Origin: KACC-23026 sp963829575
Lineage (GTDB): Bacteria; Bacillota; Bacilli; Bacillales; Sporolactobacillaceae
Reading direction: 5' to 3'
Length of the DNA: 64,000 nt
Assembly: GCA_963829575.1 (NCBI GenBank)
Contig: CAWHJF010000010.1
Location: 5,165-69,164 of the forward strand
Below, in pieces: positions 25,977-33,460 of the stretch (position 1 is its first letter; each line of letters opens with the position of its first letter). The translations under genes and the position numbers were made by a program. The notes under the pieces were generated by a model. That model was not told the DNA's origin, did no database searches, and was given only the letters and a program-made list of their open reading frames with translations.

Positions 25977-26216
25977 ATGACTCGAATGATTGCACTTCTC
26001 ATCCTCTTCATTCCTGGGGCTCTAGCCGTTATAGGAGTCAAACTGATGAGAGACTCCGTGTTTGATATTCTACAACCGCTCTTTCCATGGCTTTGGCTAC
26101 AACTTTTAATCGGTTTTGTCTCCTTTATTCTGGGTATTAGTTTTATAGGAGGATGGATTTTCTATCGCGATCGAAAACGCCATTATGTAGCCGATCGTTA
26201 TAGAAAAAAGGGATAA
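25977..26216 (+). CDS. yqzF: DUF2627 membrane protein (YqzF)
   Basis: A small membrane protein of about 79 residues with two hydrophobic helices (LLILFIPGALAVIGVKLM and LQLLIGFVSFILGISFIGGW) and a basic tail. It matches the YqzF/DUF2627 family in its IPGALAVIGVKLMRDS segment. I favour the ATG at 25977 because the family begins there and AAAGGA lies upstream; in-frame TTG (25923) and ATG (25935) codons would add 14-18 residues. In B. subtilis yqzF also lies next to bkdR. Function is unknown. Confidence 0.78.
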   Translation: MTRMIALLILFIPGALAVIGVKLMRDSVFDILQPLFPWLWLQLLIGFVSFILGISFIGGWIFYRDRKRHYVADRYRKKG

Positions 26217-26310
26217 CCGAATCCTTGTGAGGAAAAGAAACGAAGCGCACTTCTCAATGTATGAAGCCACTGCATTCCCGGCGATACTAAAGCCGGAGGT
26301 GGCACTCATT

Positions 26311-26466
26311 ATGGAATTTGCCAATCTTAACGAGCATGAGAAACAAAAACTTTCAAAATTTGAACGAGAGTTAGGCGTAGTGTTGGTGGCTTATCAGGAA
26401 GGGCAGAATGACCTGGAACCGGATTCTCCTTCTACACAATCGGCTTCTGCTGAAGACACTCATTAA
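26311..26466 (+). CDS. Small hypothetical protein
   Basis: A 51-residue peptide that starts MEFANLNEHEKQKLSKFERE. An excellent GGAGGTGG site precedes the ATG at 26311, so I use this start and not the long frame from 26227. The first 35 residues look helical and amphipathic (NEHEKQKLSKFERELGVVLVAY); the C-terminus is acidic and Ser-rich. It probably shares a transcript with the DUF2627 gene 94 bases upstream. I know no function for it. Confidence 0.6.
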   Translation: MEFANLNEHEKQKLSKFERELGVVLVAYQEGQNDLEPDSPSTQSASAEDTH

Positions 26467-26630
26467 AAAAGGACGATTCTTATGCTGAGAGTGATATAAA
26501 GATCGTCTCTTTGTTTTGGGCGGTTTTACAACTCCCACCGTCTTCATATGTTGCGAGGACTTTGAACGGAAATTCATTAAAGACTAGCTGTGGGGAGAAC
26601 GCATTGAGAATCCAGATGCGTCTCCTCTTC

Positions 26631-27074
26631 TCAACGTATATTCTTTGCAAACAAAATGCGATCTTGACCTTCTGCCGCGTAGTCCTTGCTTAAGGAAACC
26701 GTAAATCCCATGGACTTGTGAAACTGAATGGATCCTTCATTACCGGATGAGGTGATGCAGGTTATCTGCTTACATCCCAATTTTTCAATGGTCGAGAAAA
26801 ACAACTGATAAAGTTTTCTTGCGTAGCCTTTTTTCCTCGATTTTGGATGCACACCAACAAAATGGATATAGGCTTTATTGGGATTGGTTTGAGATACAAA
26901 GCCTATTAAGAAGGCTTGTAGGTGATTTTCATCCTCGATGACAAAACTTGTGGGTTGAAAATGTTCAAAAAATAACCGGGGGAGTAAATGTGTCATTTCT
27001 CTACCACCCCACCAATCGTTCAATACACCTATTACGTGAGGATAATCCTCGTCACAAACATGACGAATTTTCAT
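26631..27074 (-). CDS. GNAT family N-acetyltransferase
   Basis: A 147-residue GNAT-fold protein. The acetyl-CoA binding motif A reads VGVHPKSRKKGYARKLYQ near residues 73-90, preceded by a strand that ends in AYIHFV, and motif B is IQFHKSMGF near 120. The substrate cannot be deduced. It is the first member of an accessory cluster that contains four GNAT genes. The ATG at 27074 follows AGGAGG. Confidence 0.85.
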   Translation of the reverse strand: MKIRHVCDEDYPHVIGVLNDWWGGREMTHLLPRLFFEHFQPTSFVIEDENHLQAFLIGFVSQTNPNKAYIHFVGVHPKSRKKGYARKLYQLFFSTIEKLGCKQITCITSSGNEGSIQFHKSMGFTVSLSKDYAAEGQDRILFAKNIR

Positions 27075-27206
27075 GCGCAGATCCTCCTACTTCCAATCAA
27101 ATGGGTCTTCAATCAAATCGATTTTCTATAATAGTAGTCAAAAACCAACCTAAATCAGACCAGCCTGGTAAAAATAGGGCATTATTTATATATGAAGTAT
27201 TCCAGG

Positions 27207-27350
27207 CTAATCCTGTACCGTTGCTTTAATAAGAAAGACCTTTGCCACATCAGCTTTTGTAGCAAAGTTCTTTAAATCCTCTTTGGCTGCCATCTTCTGT
27301 TTCATGACTTTGAGCGCATCGCTAAATGGTTGTAATGACGCTTCGCTCAT
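27207..27350 (-). CDS. Small hypothetical protein, 47 residues
   Basis: A short frame with a strong AGGAGGG site six bases before the ATG. The peptide MSEASLQPFSDALKVMKQKM... contains KEDLKNFATKADV, a pattern seen in longer coiled-coil proteins with repeated KEDL/ATKADV units, so it could be a truncated remnant of one. Hydrophobicity rises near the end (VAKVFLIKATV). The evidence for translation is the ribosome site only. Confidence 0.4.
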   Translation of the reverse strand: MSEASLQPFSDALKVMKQKMAAKEDLKNFATKADVAKVFLIKATVQD

Positions 27351-27457
27351 TTCGCTCCCTCCTGTTCTTTATTACACCCTTAACCCCAAAAAATAATACA
27401 TACGTTTTTTCTTAAAAAATGGTGTCGCTTTACTTTTTGCTAGACCTAAAGTGCTCT

Positions 27458-27973
27458 CTAAACAAAGTTAAGCAATTCTTTCAGTTCATTAATTTGAATG
27501 ATCTTCTCTTCCCGGTAAGACTCTCCAAACCCTATTCCAAATCCTTTCATTTTCATATTCAAGGCTAATTCCACATCGACGTTTGAATCTCCTACCATAA
27601 AAGACTGGTCAATTTGAATATCAGGATACTTTTCCAAAGCTTGTGAAATCATACCTGTTTTAGGCTTCATACAAGGACAGCCTTCCTTTCTACTATGCGG
27701 GCAAAAGAAAAGATCTCGAATTGTTATATTTTGTTTCGTAAATTCATTCAGCATTTTTTCAGTGAGCGTTTCATACTGCTCGTTCGTTATAAACCCTTCA
27801 TTGATAAGATATTGATTCGTAATGATTATGATTTCATAGCCTCTTTGCTGAACACGTTGTAGAGTCTGAATAGAATTGGGGAGAAAGACAGGTGAGGTGA
27901 TTTGTGTCCATTGATCATCGGGATAATCCTCAATAAGTGTCCCGTCCCGATCAAAAAAGGCAACGTTCATCAT
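27458..27973 (-). CDS. HAD hydrolase, HisB-N/GmhB-like phosphatase
   Basis: A 171-residue HAD-superfamily phosphatase of the histidinol-phosphatase/heptose-bisphosphate phosphatase class. The nucleophile motif is FFDRDGTL at residues 5-12, motif II is IIITNQ, the zinc-binding loop is CPHSRKEGCPCMKPKTG, and motif IV is MVGDSNVDVELA. The exact substrate is open. GGAGATTTC directly before ATG ATG supports a start at 27973. It lies in the accessory island and shows no operon partner of related function. Confidence 0.85.
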   Translation of the reverse strand: MMNVAFFDRDGTLIEDYPDDQWTQITSPVFLPNSIQTLQRVQQRGYEIIIITNQYLINEGFITNEQYETLTEKMLNEFTKQNITIRDLFFCPHSRKEGCPCMKPKTGMISQALEKYPDIQIDQSFMVGDSNVDVELALNMKMKGFGIGFGESYREEKIIQINELKELLNFV

Positions 27974-28016
27974 GAAATCTCCTTCACTCACTAATCTGTA
28001 TTCTTACAAGATAGAA

Positions 28017-28479
28017 TTATTTTAACTTTTTAAGGCGTTTTACATATTCACTATGTTCATCCTTACCACTATATAATACGACTGTAAATCCCTTCTTTTC
28101 ATATAAACGTCTTGCGTTAAAGTTATTTATATCAACTCCAAGGGATAGTTCCTCATTATCCAAGTTGTTCGGCATAATTAATCAAATAATCAAGAATAAT
28201 GCCACCTATTCCGCGATTGCGCTCTTCTTCTTTTACAATCATATGAGATAAGTAAATCCGTTTATCTGGAATCGTATAATCAAGGTCATTGGTCCTAAAA
28301 ACGATCGAACCTTCTCCGATAAACTCGTCATTTTCTAAATAAATAAAGGTCATTCTATTTCCGCTCACTAATTCATCATAAAACATCTTTGTCATTTTGG
28401 GGCTCTTTTTCATATCCCAAATATTACTGCACTTATTATAATCATCGGGATCCAATTTCTTAATCTGATATAAAGTCAT
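28017..28479 (-). pseudogene. Frameshifted GNAT acetyltransferase
   Basis: The first frame (from 28479, start chosen for GAGAGGGG upstream) gives a normal GNAT N-terminal half with the acetyl-CoA loop EEERNRGIGGIILDYLI, then stops at 28156 after YAEQLG. The next frame continues with EELSLGVDINNFNARRLYEKKGF, the expected C-terminal half, and ends at 28017. One missing base at the GGATAATGAGG junction explains the break. The joined product, about 154 residues, has normal length, so this is a recent lesion or sequencing error. Confidence 0.82.
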
Positions 28480-28569
28480 AATCTGCCCCTCTCTTTGTAC
28501 CAATTCAAGTCAATCTAAAAATAATAGCGATATTCTTAAACGAACATGAATGTTAAAAAGTTTGATCAT

Positions 28570-29133
28570 TTAAAAGGGTTTTATGGCATCGACAATTAGA
28601 GAGACAAACCCTAATTCTCCATTTTGATTTCTATGGTCAAATCGCTTCGAACGATAAATAAACCCTTTCGATTCATCCCATTCGTTATAATGAAAATCTC
28701 CATTTTCATCACAAAACTCTAAAAGAGAAACCTTAAATCCCGCCTCTTCAAACATCGAAGTAAGGGTCTTATAATTATGTACGATTTTATGGCTGGCCGC
28801 AGGATGATCTTTAGGACCTGGACCCCCTATTTGTACGCCTTTTTGGTACTCTTCATTAGGGAAAAAGCCATCGGGTACCGCACAGCGAACATATCCACCA
28901 TCCTTTAAAAATTTAAAGCAGATCTTCGCGGCATGAACGCCTTCTTTATAAGTTAAATGTTCCCATACGTGTTCAGCCAAAATGGCTTCCAATGCGTTTG
29001 TATGGAACTTCTCTTCCCAATCAGCCTGATTTAGCAAATTCAATTCTGTTTCTTGAGTTTGAAGCCAAGTTGCATTGTTATTTGTATAATCCCCTGCACT
29101 AATCACAACTTTTAAATGTTCTTGTGTGGTCAT
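28570..29133 (-). CDS. Methyltransferase-like protein
   Basis: A 187-residue protein resembling small SAM-dependent methyltransferases of the type found with sugar or glycan genes. LEAILAEHVWEHLTY (near 48-62), FKFLKDGGYVRCAVPDG (near 74-90) and the late segment SMFEEAGF fit the C-terminal two-thirds of the Rossmann domain. The usual glycine-rich SAM loop at the N-terminus is not evident, so catalytic activity is uncertain. I start at 29133 with GAGAGGAG upstream, six codons inside the longest frame. Confidence 0.7.
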   Translation of the reverse strand: MTTQEHLKVVISAGDYTNNNATWLQTQETELNLLNQADWEEKFHTNALEAILAEHVWEHLTYKEGVHAAKICFKFLKDGGYVRCAVPDGFFPNEEYQKGVQIGGPGPKDHPAASHKIVHNYKTLTSMFEEAGFKVSLLEFCDENGDFHYNEWDESKGFIYRSKRFDHRNQNGELGFVSLIVDAIKPF

Positions 29134-29189
29134 AATAAGTACTCCTCTCAAAACCCTTACTTAGTCCCAATTTCAACCCGTTCCTTTAA

Positions 29190-29642
29190 TCATAAATCTT
29201 GAGATAGACGTACCATGTCTTTACACTGAATACCGTTCTCAAATAGCGCGTCTTGGTAATGTCTTATAAAAAAATCTCGATCGATCCCGGTCATTCTAAA
29301 CCCACATTTTTGGTATAGAGCCAGTTGTCCTAAACTTGAATTTCCAGTTCCGACTACAATAGTTCTGTACCCGTCTTTTTTAGCCCGATTAATTGCATCC
29401 ATCACTAAACGTTTTCCGATGCCCGCCCCTTGATGTTCCTCTTTAACGGCAAGGTTTATTAACTCAACGGTGTCGGGTCTTGTTGGAAGGAGCACATAAA
29501 CTCCAACAATTTGTTGATCGCTTTCTGCAATATAACACGTTCCTCTTTTTATGTATTCGGCAACATTTTTTTGTGAAGGATCAGCCAATTCTAACAAGTC
29601 CATTGGTGGCATTTCCTTTGAATCCAACAACCGAATGTTCAT
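29190..29642 (-). CDS. GNAT family N-acetyltransferase
   Basis: A 150-residue GNAT protein with motif A LAVKEEHQGAGIGKRLVMDAI near residues 69-89 and motif B ALYQKCGFRMTGID near 112-125. The start at 29642 (MNIRLLDSKE) follows AGGAGACATAAG. The resemblance to B. subtilis YvbK-type acetyltransferases is general; the substrate is unknown. It is intact, unlike its neighbours on either side in the same family. Confidence 0.82.
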   Translation of the reverse strand: MNIRLLDSKEMPPMDLLELADPSQKNVAEYIKRGTCYIAESDQQIVGVYVLLPTRPDTVELINLAVKEEHQGAGIGKRLVMDAINRAKKDGYRTIVVGTGNSSLGQLALYQKCGFRMTGIDRDFFIRHYQDALFENGIQCKDMVRLSQDL

Positions 29643-29679
29643 CTTATGTCTCCTAGCCATCGTAAAATAGTTAAAAAAC

Positions 29680-30190
29680 TTAAACGTCTATGATCTTTGA
29701 CATATAATACTCGTCATAAAATTCTCCGCTGATAATGAGCGAATGTCTTTTTGTTCCTTCAATTTCAAACCCACTTTTCTTATAAAGCGCTAATCCTGCT
29801 TCATTTGACGTTACTGTTGTAAGTTCTAATCGCGTGATCATATGTTCTTTTGCCCAGGAATCTAAATATTGAAACAGAGCGGTTCCAATTCCCTTTCCCC
29901 TACATGCCTTTAAAATTCCAATGACAAGATAAGCCGAATGTCGGGTTCTTTTGGCACTACCTACAATTGCAATTAAATATCCGATTAACCGATCATTTTC
30001 TTCAGCAACAAAAATGGTAGAGCCACTATCTTGAGTCATACGCTCCAACGTCTTACGTTGTTGCTTAGGCGTAATCTGTCTCTCACCAGGCTCCATCAAC
30101 ATAAACTCAGAATTCGCTTCTACTTCCTTTACAAGATCTGCGAATGTCTCTGCCTCTTCAATTTCAATCTCTCTAATTAACGTAAGTCAT
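29680..30190 (-). pseudogene. GNAT acetyltransferase with damaged start
   Basis: The main frame (140 residues from 30102) covers a GNAT domain with VIGILKACRGKGIGTALFQYLD and GLALYKKSGFEIEG. The coding sequence clearly extends upstream in the same frame (LIREIEIEEAETFADLVKEVEA...), but there is no start codon there. At 30188-30190 an ATG with a GGGAAGAAGG site begins MT and then goes out of frame; removing four bases (TACG) would give MTLIREIEIE, the expected family N-terminus. I read this as a frameshift close to the start codon. Confidence 0.7.
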
Positions 30191-30307
30191 ACCTTCTTCC
30201 CGTTTTCTCTTTTCACTCATTTTAACACGATTTGTTCAGGTGTTAGAGATGCAAATTAAGATTAGAAAACGCTCTCAATCCAGAGCGTGCAGACTATACT
30301 GTCATAA

Positions 30308-30655
30308 TGGAATATCTATAAAGAATTTATTAGAACTTACTTTCAATTTGTACTTGTCCCAATTCCCCTAACGTATGACTTTTGCAAAGCTAACTTACCC
30401 TTTGATTTTTGTTTAATGCCTGTCATTGTCATGCTGTTAATTCAAATAAAACCCTATATGAGTCCCTACATAAAAGGTGTCATTTTTGGCGTTTTTTCAG
30501 CGTTTATAGGTGAGCCTATATTTAAATGGTTAGGCGTTTATAAACCCAAACAATCGAATCCTATGTATTCTATGTCCTTTTATTTTTTCATATTTTTAAT
30601 AGCCTATTGGATGACAACAAGAAAATCACATGAAAAAATCAGTCCGAACAATTAA
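30308..30655 (+). pseudogene. Truncated membrane protein remnant
   Basis: An open frame of 116 codons without a start codon near its beginning; the first ATG (30416) is internal. The translation (WNIYKEFIRTYFQFVLVP..., KGVIFGVFSAFIGEPIFKWLGVY) has three hydrophobic segments and resembles the C-terminal two-thirds of the small CBO0543-type membrane proteins of Firmicutes (FIGEP..WLGVY). A stop codon lies directly upstream in frame. It looks like a gene that lost its 5' part. Confidence 0.55.
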
Positions 30656-30708
30656 GGAAGATAAGAATCCTGTTACCCAATAGAACACGCCTAGCTTTGA
30701 AGCCATTT

Positions 30709-30757
30709 TAAAAACACCTACAAAAGTTAGAAAATAACTAACAATGAAGGTGTTTTA
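30709..30757. terminator. Bidirectional hairpin before spo0A end
   Basis: AAAACACCT and its complement AGGTGTTTT enclose an inner GTTAG/CTAAC stem. A and T flanks on both sides allow it to end transcripts from either strand. Confidence 0.6.
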
Positions 30758-30830
30758 ATTATTCCATTAAAATGTTTATTGTCATACGTGTTGAAACCCT
30801 ATTTACCCTTGAGCGGTCGCTTTTTGCGTC

Positions 30831-31628
30831 TTAACCCGCTTTATGCTCAATGCGAAGCTTATCAGCCACCATCGCAATAAATTCGGAATTTGTTGGTTTC
30901 GCCTTAGACATGGATACCGTATAGCCAAAGAGACCCGAAATGGATTCAATGTTACCCCGGCTCCAAGCGACTTCAATCGCATGGCGAATCGCACGCTCCA
31001 CGCGGCTTGAGGTGGTTTTATATTTTTTAGCGATATCTGGATACAAGACCTTCGTTATGGAACCCAATAGTTCTATGTCGTTATAAACCATGGAGATCGC
31101 TTCTCTTAAATACATATAACCCTTGATATGCGCAGGTACGCCAATTTCGTGGATAATGCTCGTAATGTTAGCATCTAAGTTCTGAGTCTTAGGCGCCTGG
31201 CGTTGGGAATTCATGAGAGGTGTACGGCCGCTTTTCTGAATAGACGACGCTCTCTTTCCAGACACTTGGCGTATGTTGTTAATTAGGTTTTCCATGTCAA
31301 ACGGCTTTAAAATAAAGTAAGAAGCACCTAAATCAACAGCCTTTTTGGTCACATCTTCTTGACCGAATGCCGTGAGCATGATGATATTGGGTTGTGCAAG
31401 ATCTCTATTTATACGAATCTGTTCGAGGACGCCAAGTCCGTCTAAATGAGGCATAATAATATCAAGTACAAGAACATCTGGTTCAAGTTCTTCAATCATA
31501 GACAAGCAATCTTGCCCATTAAATGCTGTACCTACTATTTCTATATCATCCACATCGGATACATATTCCTCAATTAAATGAACCAGTTCTTGATTATCGT
31601 CCGTTAAGCACACTGTGATCTTTTCCAC
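30831..31628 (-). CDS. spo0A: Sporulation master regulator Spo0A
   Basis: Response regulator of 265 residues that controls entry into sporulation. The receiver domain has TDDNQELV at the N-terminus and the phosphorylated Asp in DVLVLDIIMPHLDG; the conserved Lys lies in YFILKPFD. The C-terminal Spo0A DNA-binding domain has RVERAIRHAIEVAWSRGN with the recognition helix nearby. I choose the GTG at 31628, nine bases after GGAGGAGG; the ATG at 31658 would add ten unlikely residues. In B. subtilis spoIVB lies directly upstream; here bglA lies between, with its own terminator. Confidence 0.97.
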   Translation of the reverse strand: MEKITVCLTDDNQELVHLIEEYVSDVDDIEIVGTAFNGQDCLSMIEELEPDVLVLDIIMPHLDGLGVLEQIRINRDLAQPNIIMLTAFGQEDVTKKAVDLGASYFILKPFDMENLINNIRQVSGKRASSIQKSGRTPLMNSQRQAPKTQNLDANITSIIHEIGVPAHIKGYMYLREAISMVYNDIELLGSITKVLYPDIAKKYKTTSSRVERAIRHAIEVAWSRGNIESISGLFGYTVSMSKAKPTNSEFIAMVADKLRIEHKAG

Positions 31629-31682
31629 AAAAAATTGCCTCCTCCATAAATTACGCATTCACTTTTCTACTCTAACTTAAAG

Positions 31683-31802
31683 TTCGACATTGATTCGAGT
31701 TCTCCTTTTAATTTTATGCATTTTCTCCAACTTTTTTTCCTCTTTCTCTCGTTTACTCATGATTTCTCTTGTTTTCGACTTAATACGACTTAATTTGTCG
31801 AA
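31683..31802 (-). promoter_or_regulatory. Spo0A boxes in the spo0A upstream region
   Basis: A perfect 0A box TTTGTCGAA at 31794-31802 (plus strand) and TGTCGAA on the minus strand at 31683-31689, with a weaker AGTCGAA between them. The arrangement fits autoregulation by Spo0A~P as in B. subtilis. A sigma-H promoter is expected; AGGAGAAC with GAACTT 13 bases later is a weak candidate. Confidence 0.65.
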
Positions 31803-31833
31803 TAATCTTTATGGCGTGGTTTTTTACTAGCCT

Positions 31834-31885
31834 AAAAAAAAGTGACGAAAACATTCGCTAATTTTAGCGAATTCTCCGTCACTCA
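31834..31885 (-). terminator. Terminator of bglA
   Basis: AGTGACG with its complement encloses a second stem (AATTCGCTAA/TTAGCGAAT) and is followed on the minus strand by eight T, directly after the bglA stop codon. Confidence 0.88.
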
Positions 31886-31891
31886 TAAGAT

Positions 31892-33235
31892 TCAAATCGT
31901 AAACCAGCCGTTTTTGACGACTTGCTTATACCAATAAAAGCTTTCTTTTTTAGTGCGCTCCTGCGTGCGATAGTTCACATGAACCAAACCAAAACGCATG
32001 CTATAGCCAAACGCCCATTCAAAATTATCGAGAAGCGACCACGTTAGGTAGCCTTTAATATTAACACCGCTCTCAATCGCTTGGCTGAGGGCTGTTAAGT
32101 GTTTCGCCAAATAATCAATCCGTCCCTGGTCATTCACTTTGCCATTTTCTAAATCATCGTTGTAACACGCACCATTCTCAGTGATATAGATCGGCACATC
32201 ACCGTATTTTTCCTTAATGGTGGTTAACACTTTATAGAATCCTTCTGGTAGAACAGGCCAACCGATATCCGTCTTCACGTAGCGAAGATCAATGTTTTCA
32301 ACATCAAACAACCCTTCGTTCTTTTTATAACGCGCAATGCACCCTGTGTAATAGTTAATTCCTAAAAAATCAATAGGTTGAGAAATTGTCTTAAGATCGC
32401 CTTCAAGGACCGTTGGCGCTACCCCCTTTGACTTAAACCATTCGAGCATAAAGTCTGGATAGTGCCCTTTAAAAACGGGATCAAAGAACCAATCGATAAA
32501 CCAGCCTGTTGCTCGGCGGCATGCTTCAACATCTTCTTGACGATTACTAAATGGTTCGTTCCATTCTGTGTTTGGCGCATACCCAATGCCACCGTCTATA
32601 CCTAGTTCACGAAATTTCTTAACTGACTCTCCATGTGCTACCAAAATATGATGGGCAACATCCATGGCAATCTGTAAGTTCTGCTTACCAGGAGCATGAT
32701 CCCCTATGTAATTCGATAAGAAAGAAGCACACCATGGTTCATTAAATGTTAACCATTTATTGATTTTTCCATTAAATTCTTTAAACATGAGCTCGGCGTA
32801 CTCAACAAACGCTTTGATTGTTTCACGGTTTTCCCAACCGCCTTCATCTTGAAGTGCTTGCGGAAGATCCCAATGATATAACGTACACATTGGCTCAATA
32901 CCATTTTCAAGTAGTGTATCCACAAATTTATGATAGAAATCTATTCCTTTTTGGTTAACTTCGCCTCTCCCGTTTGGAAGCACACGTGGCCAGGAAACTG
33001 AGAAACGATACACATCAATTCCAAGATCCTTCATAATTGCAATATCTTCTTCAAAACGATGGTAACTATCTGTTGCAAGATCCCCATTATCCCCATTATA
33101 AACTTTACCTGGAGTCTTTGAGAATGTATCCCATATAGAAGGACCGCGGCCATCTTCATTGGCTGCCCCTTCAATTTGATAGGCAGCCGTTGCCGTTCCC
33201 CATTTTAAATCCTTTGGAAAATTAATAATTGCCAA
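31892..33235 (-). CDS. bglA: Family 1 beta-glucosidase
   Basis: A 447-residue glycoside hydrolase family 1 enzyme that hydrolyses beta-glucosides such as cellobiose, probably non-phosphorylated since no 6-phospho-binding signature is evident. The acid/base Glu is in TFNEPWC near residue 165 and the nucleophile Glu in ITENGA near 350; the N-terminal signature WGTATAAYQIEGA is perfect. There is no signal peptide. AGGAGG precedes the ATG by seven bases. The gene has its own promoter and terminator and interrupts the otherwise conserved spoIVB-spo0A pair, so it looks like an insertion. Confidence 0.93.
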   Translation of the reverse strand: MAIINFPKDLKWGTATAAYQIEGAANEDGRGPSIWDTFSKTPGKVYNGDNGDLATDSYHRFEEDIAIMKDLGIDVYRFSVSWPRVLPNGRGEVNQKGIDFYHKFVDTLLENGIEPMCTLYHWDLPQALQDEGGWENRETIKAFVEYAELMFKEFNGKINKWLTFNEPWCASFLSNYIGDHAPGKQNLQIAMDVAHHILVAHGESVKKFRELGIDGGIGYAPNTEWNEPFSNRQEDVEACRRATGWFIDWFFDPVFKGHYPDFMLEWFKSKGVAPTVLEGDLKTISQPIDFLGINYYTGCIARYKKNEGLFDVENIDLRYVKTDIGWPVLPEGFYKVLTTIKEKYGDVPIYITENGACYNDDLENGKVNDQGRIDYLAKHLTALSQAIESGVNIKGYLTWSLLDNFEWAFGYSMRFGLVHVNYRTQERTKKESFYWYKQVVKNGWFTI

Positions 33236-33275
33236 TGTCTTGACCTCCTAATACTCAAAACTAATTTACAATAAA

Positions 33276-33284
33276 AGTATATCA
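33276..33284 (-). promoter_or_regulatory. Extended minus-10 promoter of bglA
   Basis: TGATATACT on the minus strand is an extended minus-10 element (TG-N-TATACT), about 40 bases before bglA. A clear minus-35 was not found in the T-rich stretch upstream. Confidence 0.5.
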
Positions 33285-33335
33285 GAACTTTTAAAAAAAA
33301 ACTTGTCTGACTCTCGTTTTACCGAATGAAAGGCT

Positions 33336-33410
33336 TGCTGATATAAAAACCAGCGAACCCTCAGATCCAAGACTGAGGAGTCTCGCCGTGACTGCCTTTA
33401 AGGGTTCGAA
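33336..33410. other. Structured intergenic element of unknown identity
   Basis: CGAACCCT (near 33355) pairs with AGGGTTCG (near 33403), enclosing CTCAG/CTGAG and GAGTCTC-type inner segments. On the minus strand a second small stem GCTG/CAGC follows. It lies between the spoIVB terminator and the bglA promoter. The piece GAGGAGTCTCGCCGTGACTGCC resembles one end of GC-rich Bacillales repeats, so a decayed repeat is the first explanation; a leader RNA is the second. Confidence 0.5.
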
Positions 33411-33422
33411 TCTATTTGCCTA

Positions 33423-33460
33423 AAAAAAACAGAAGCAAGCCTTAGCTCGCTTCTTTTTGA
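33423..33460 (-). terminator. Terminator of spoIVB
   Basis: GAAGCGAGC pairs with GCTTGCTTC around a TAAG loop, followed by TGTTTTTTTT on the minus strand. The spoIVB stop codon is in the loop. Confidence 0.85.

Noticed and set aside
33341..33421. tRNA-like piece (GGGTTCGAATC) downstream of spoIVB
   Set aside because: The GTTCGAATC looks like a T-loop, but the flanking bases do not pair as a T-stem, and no acceptor, D-arm or anticodon arm can be built.
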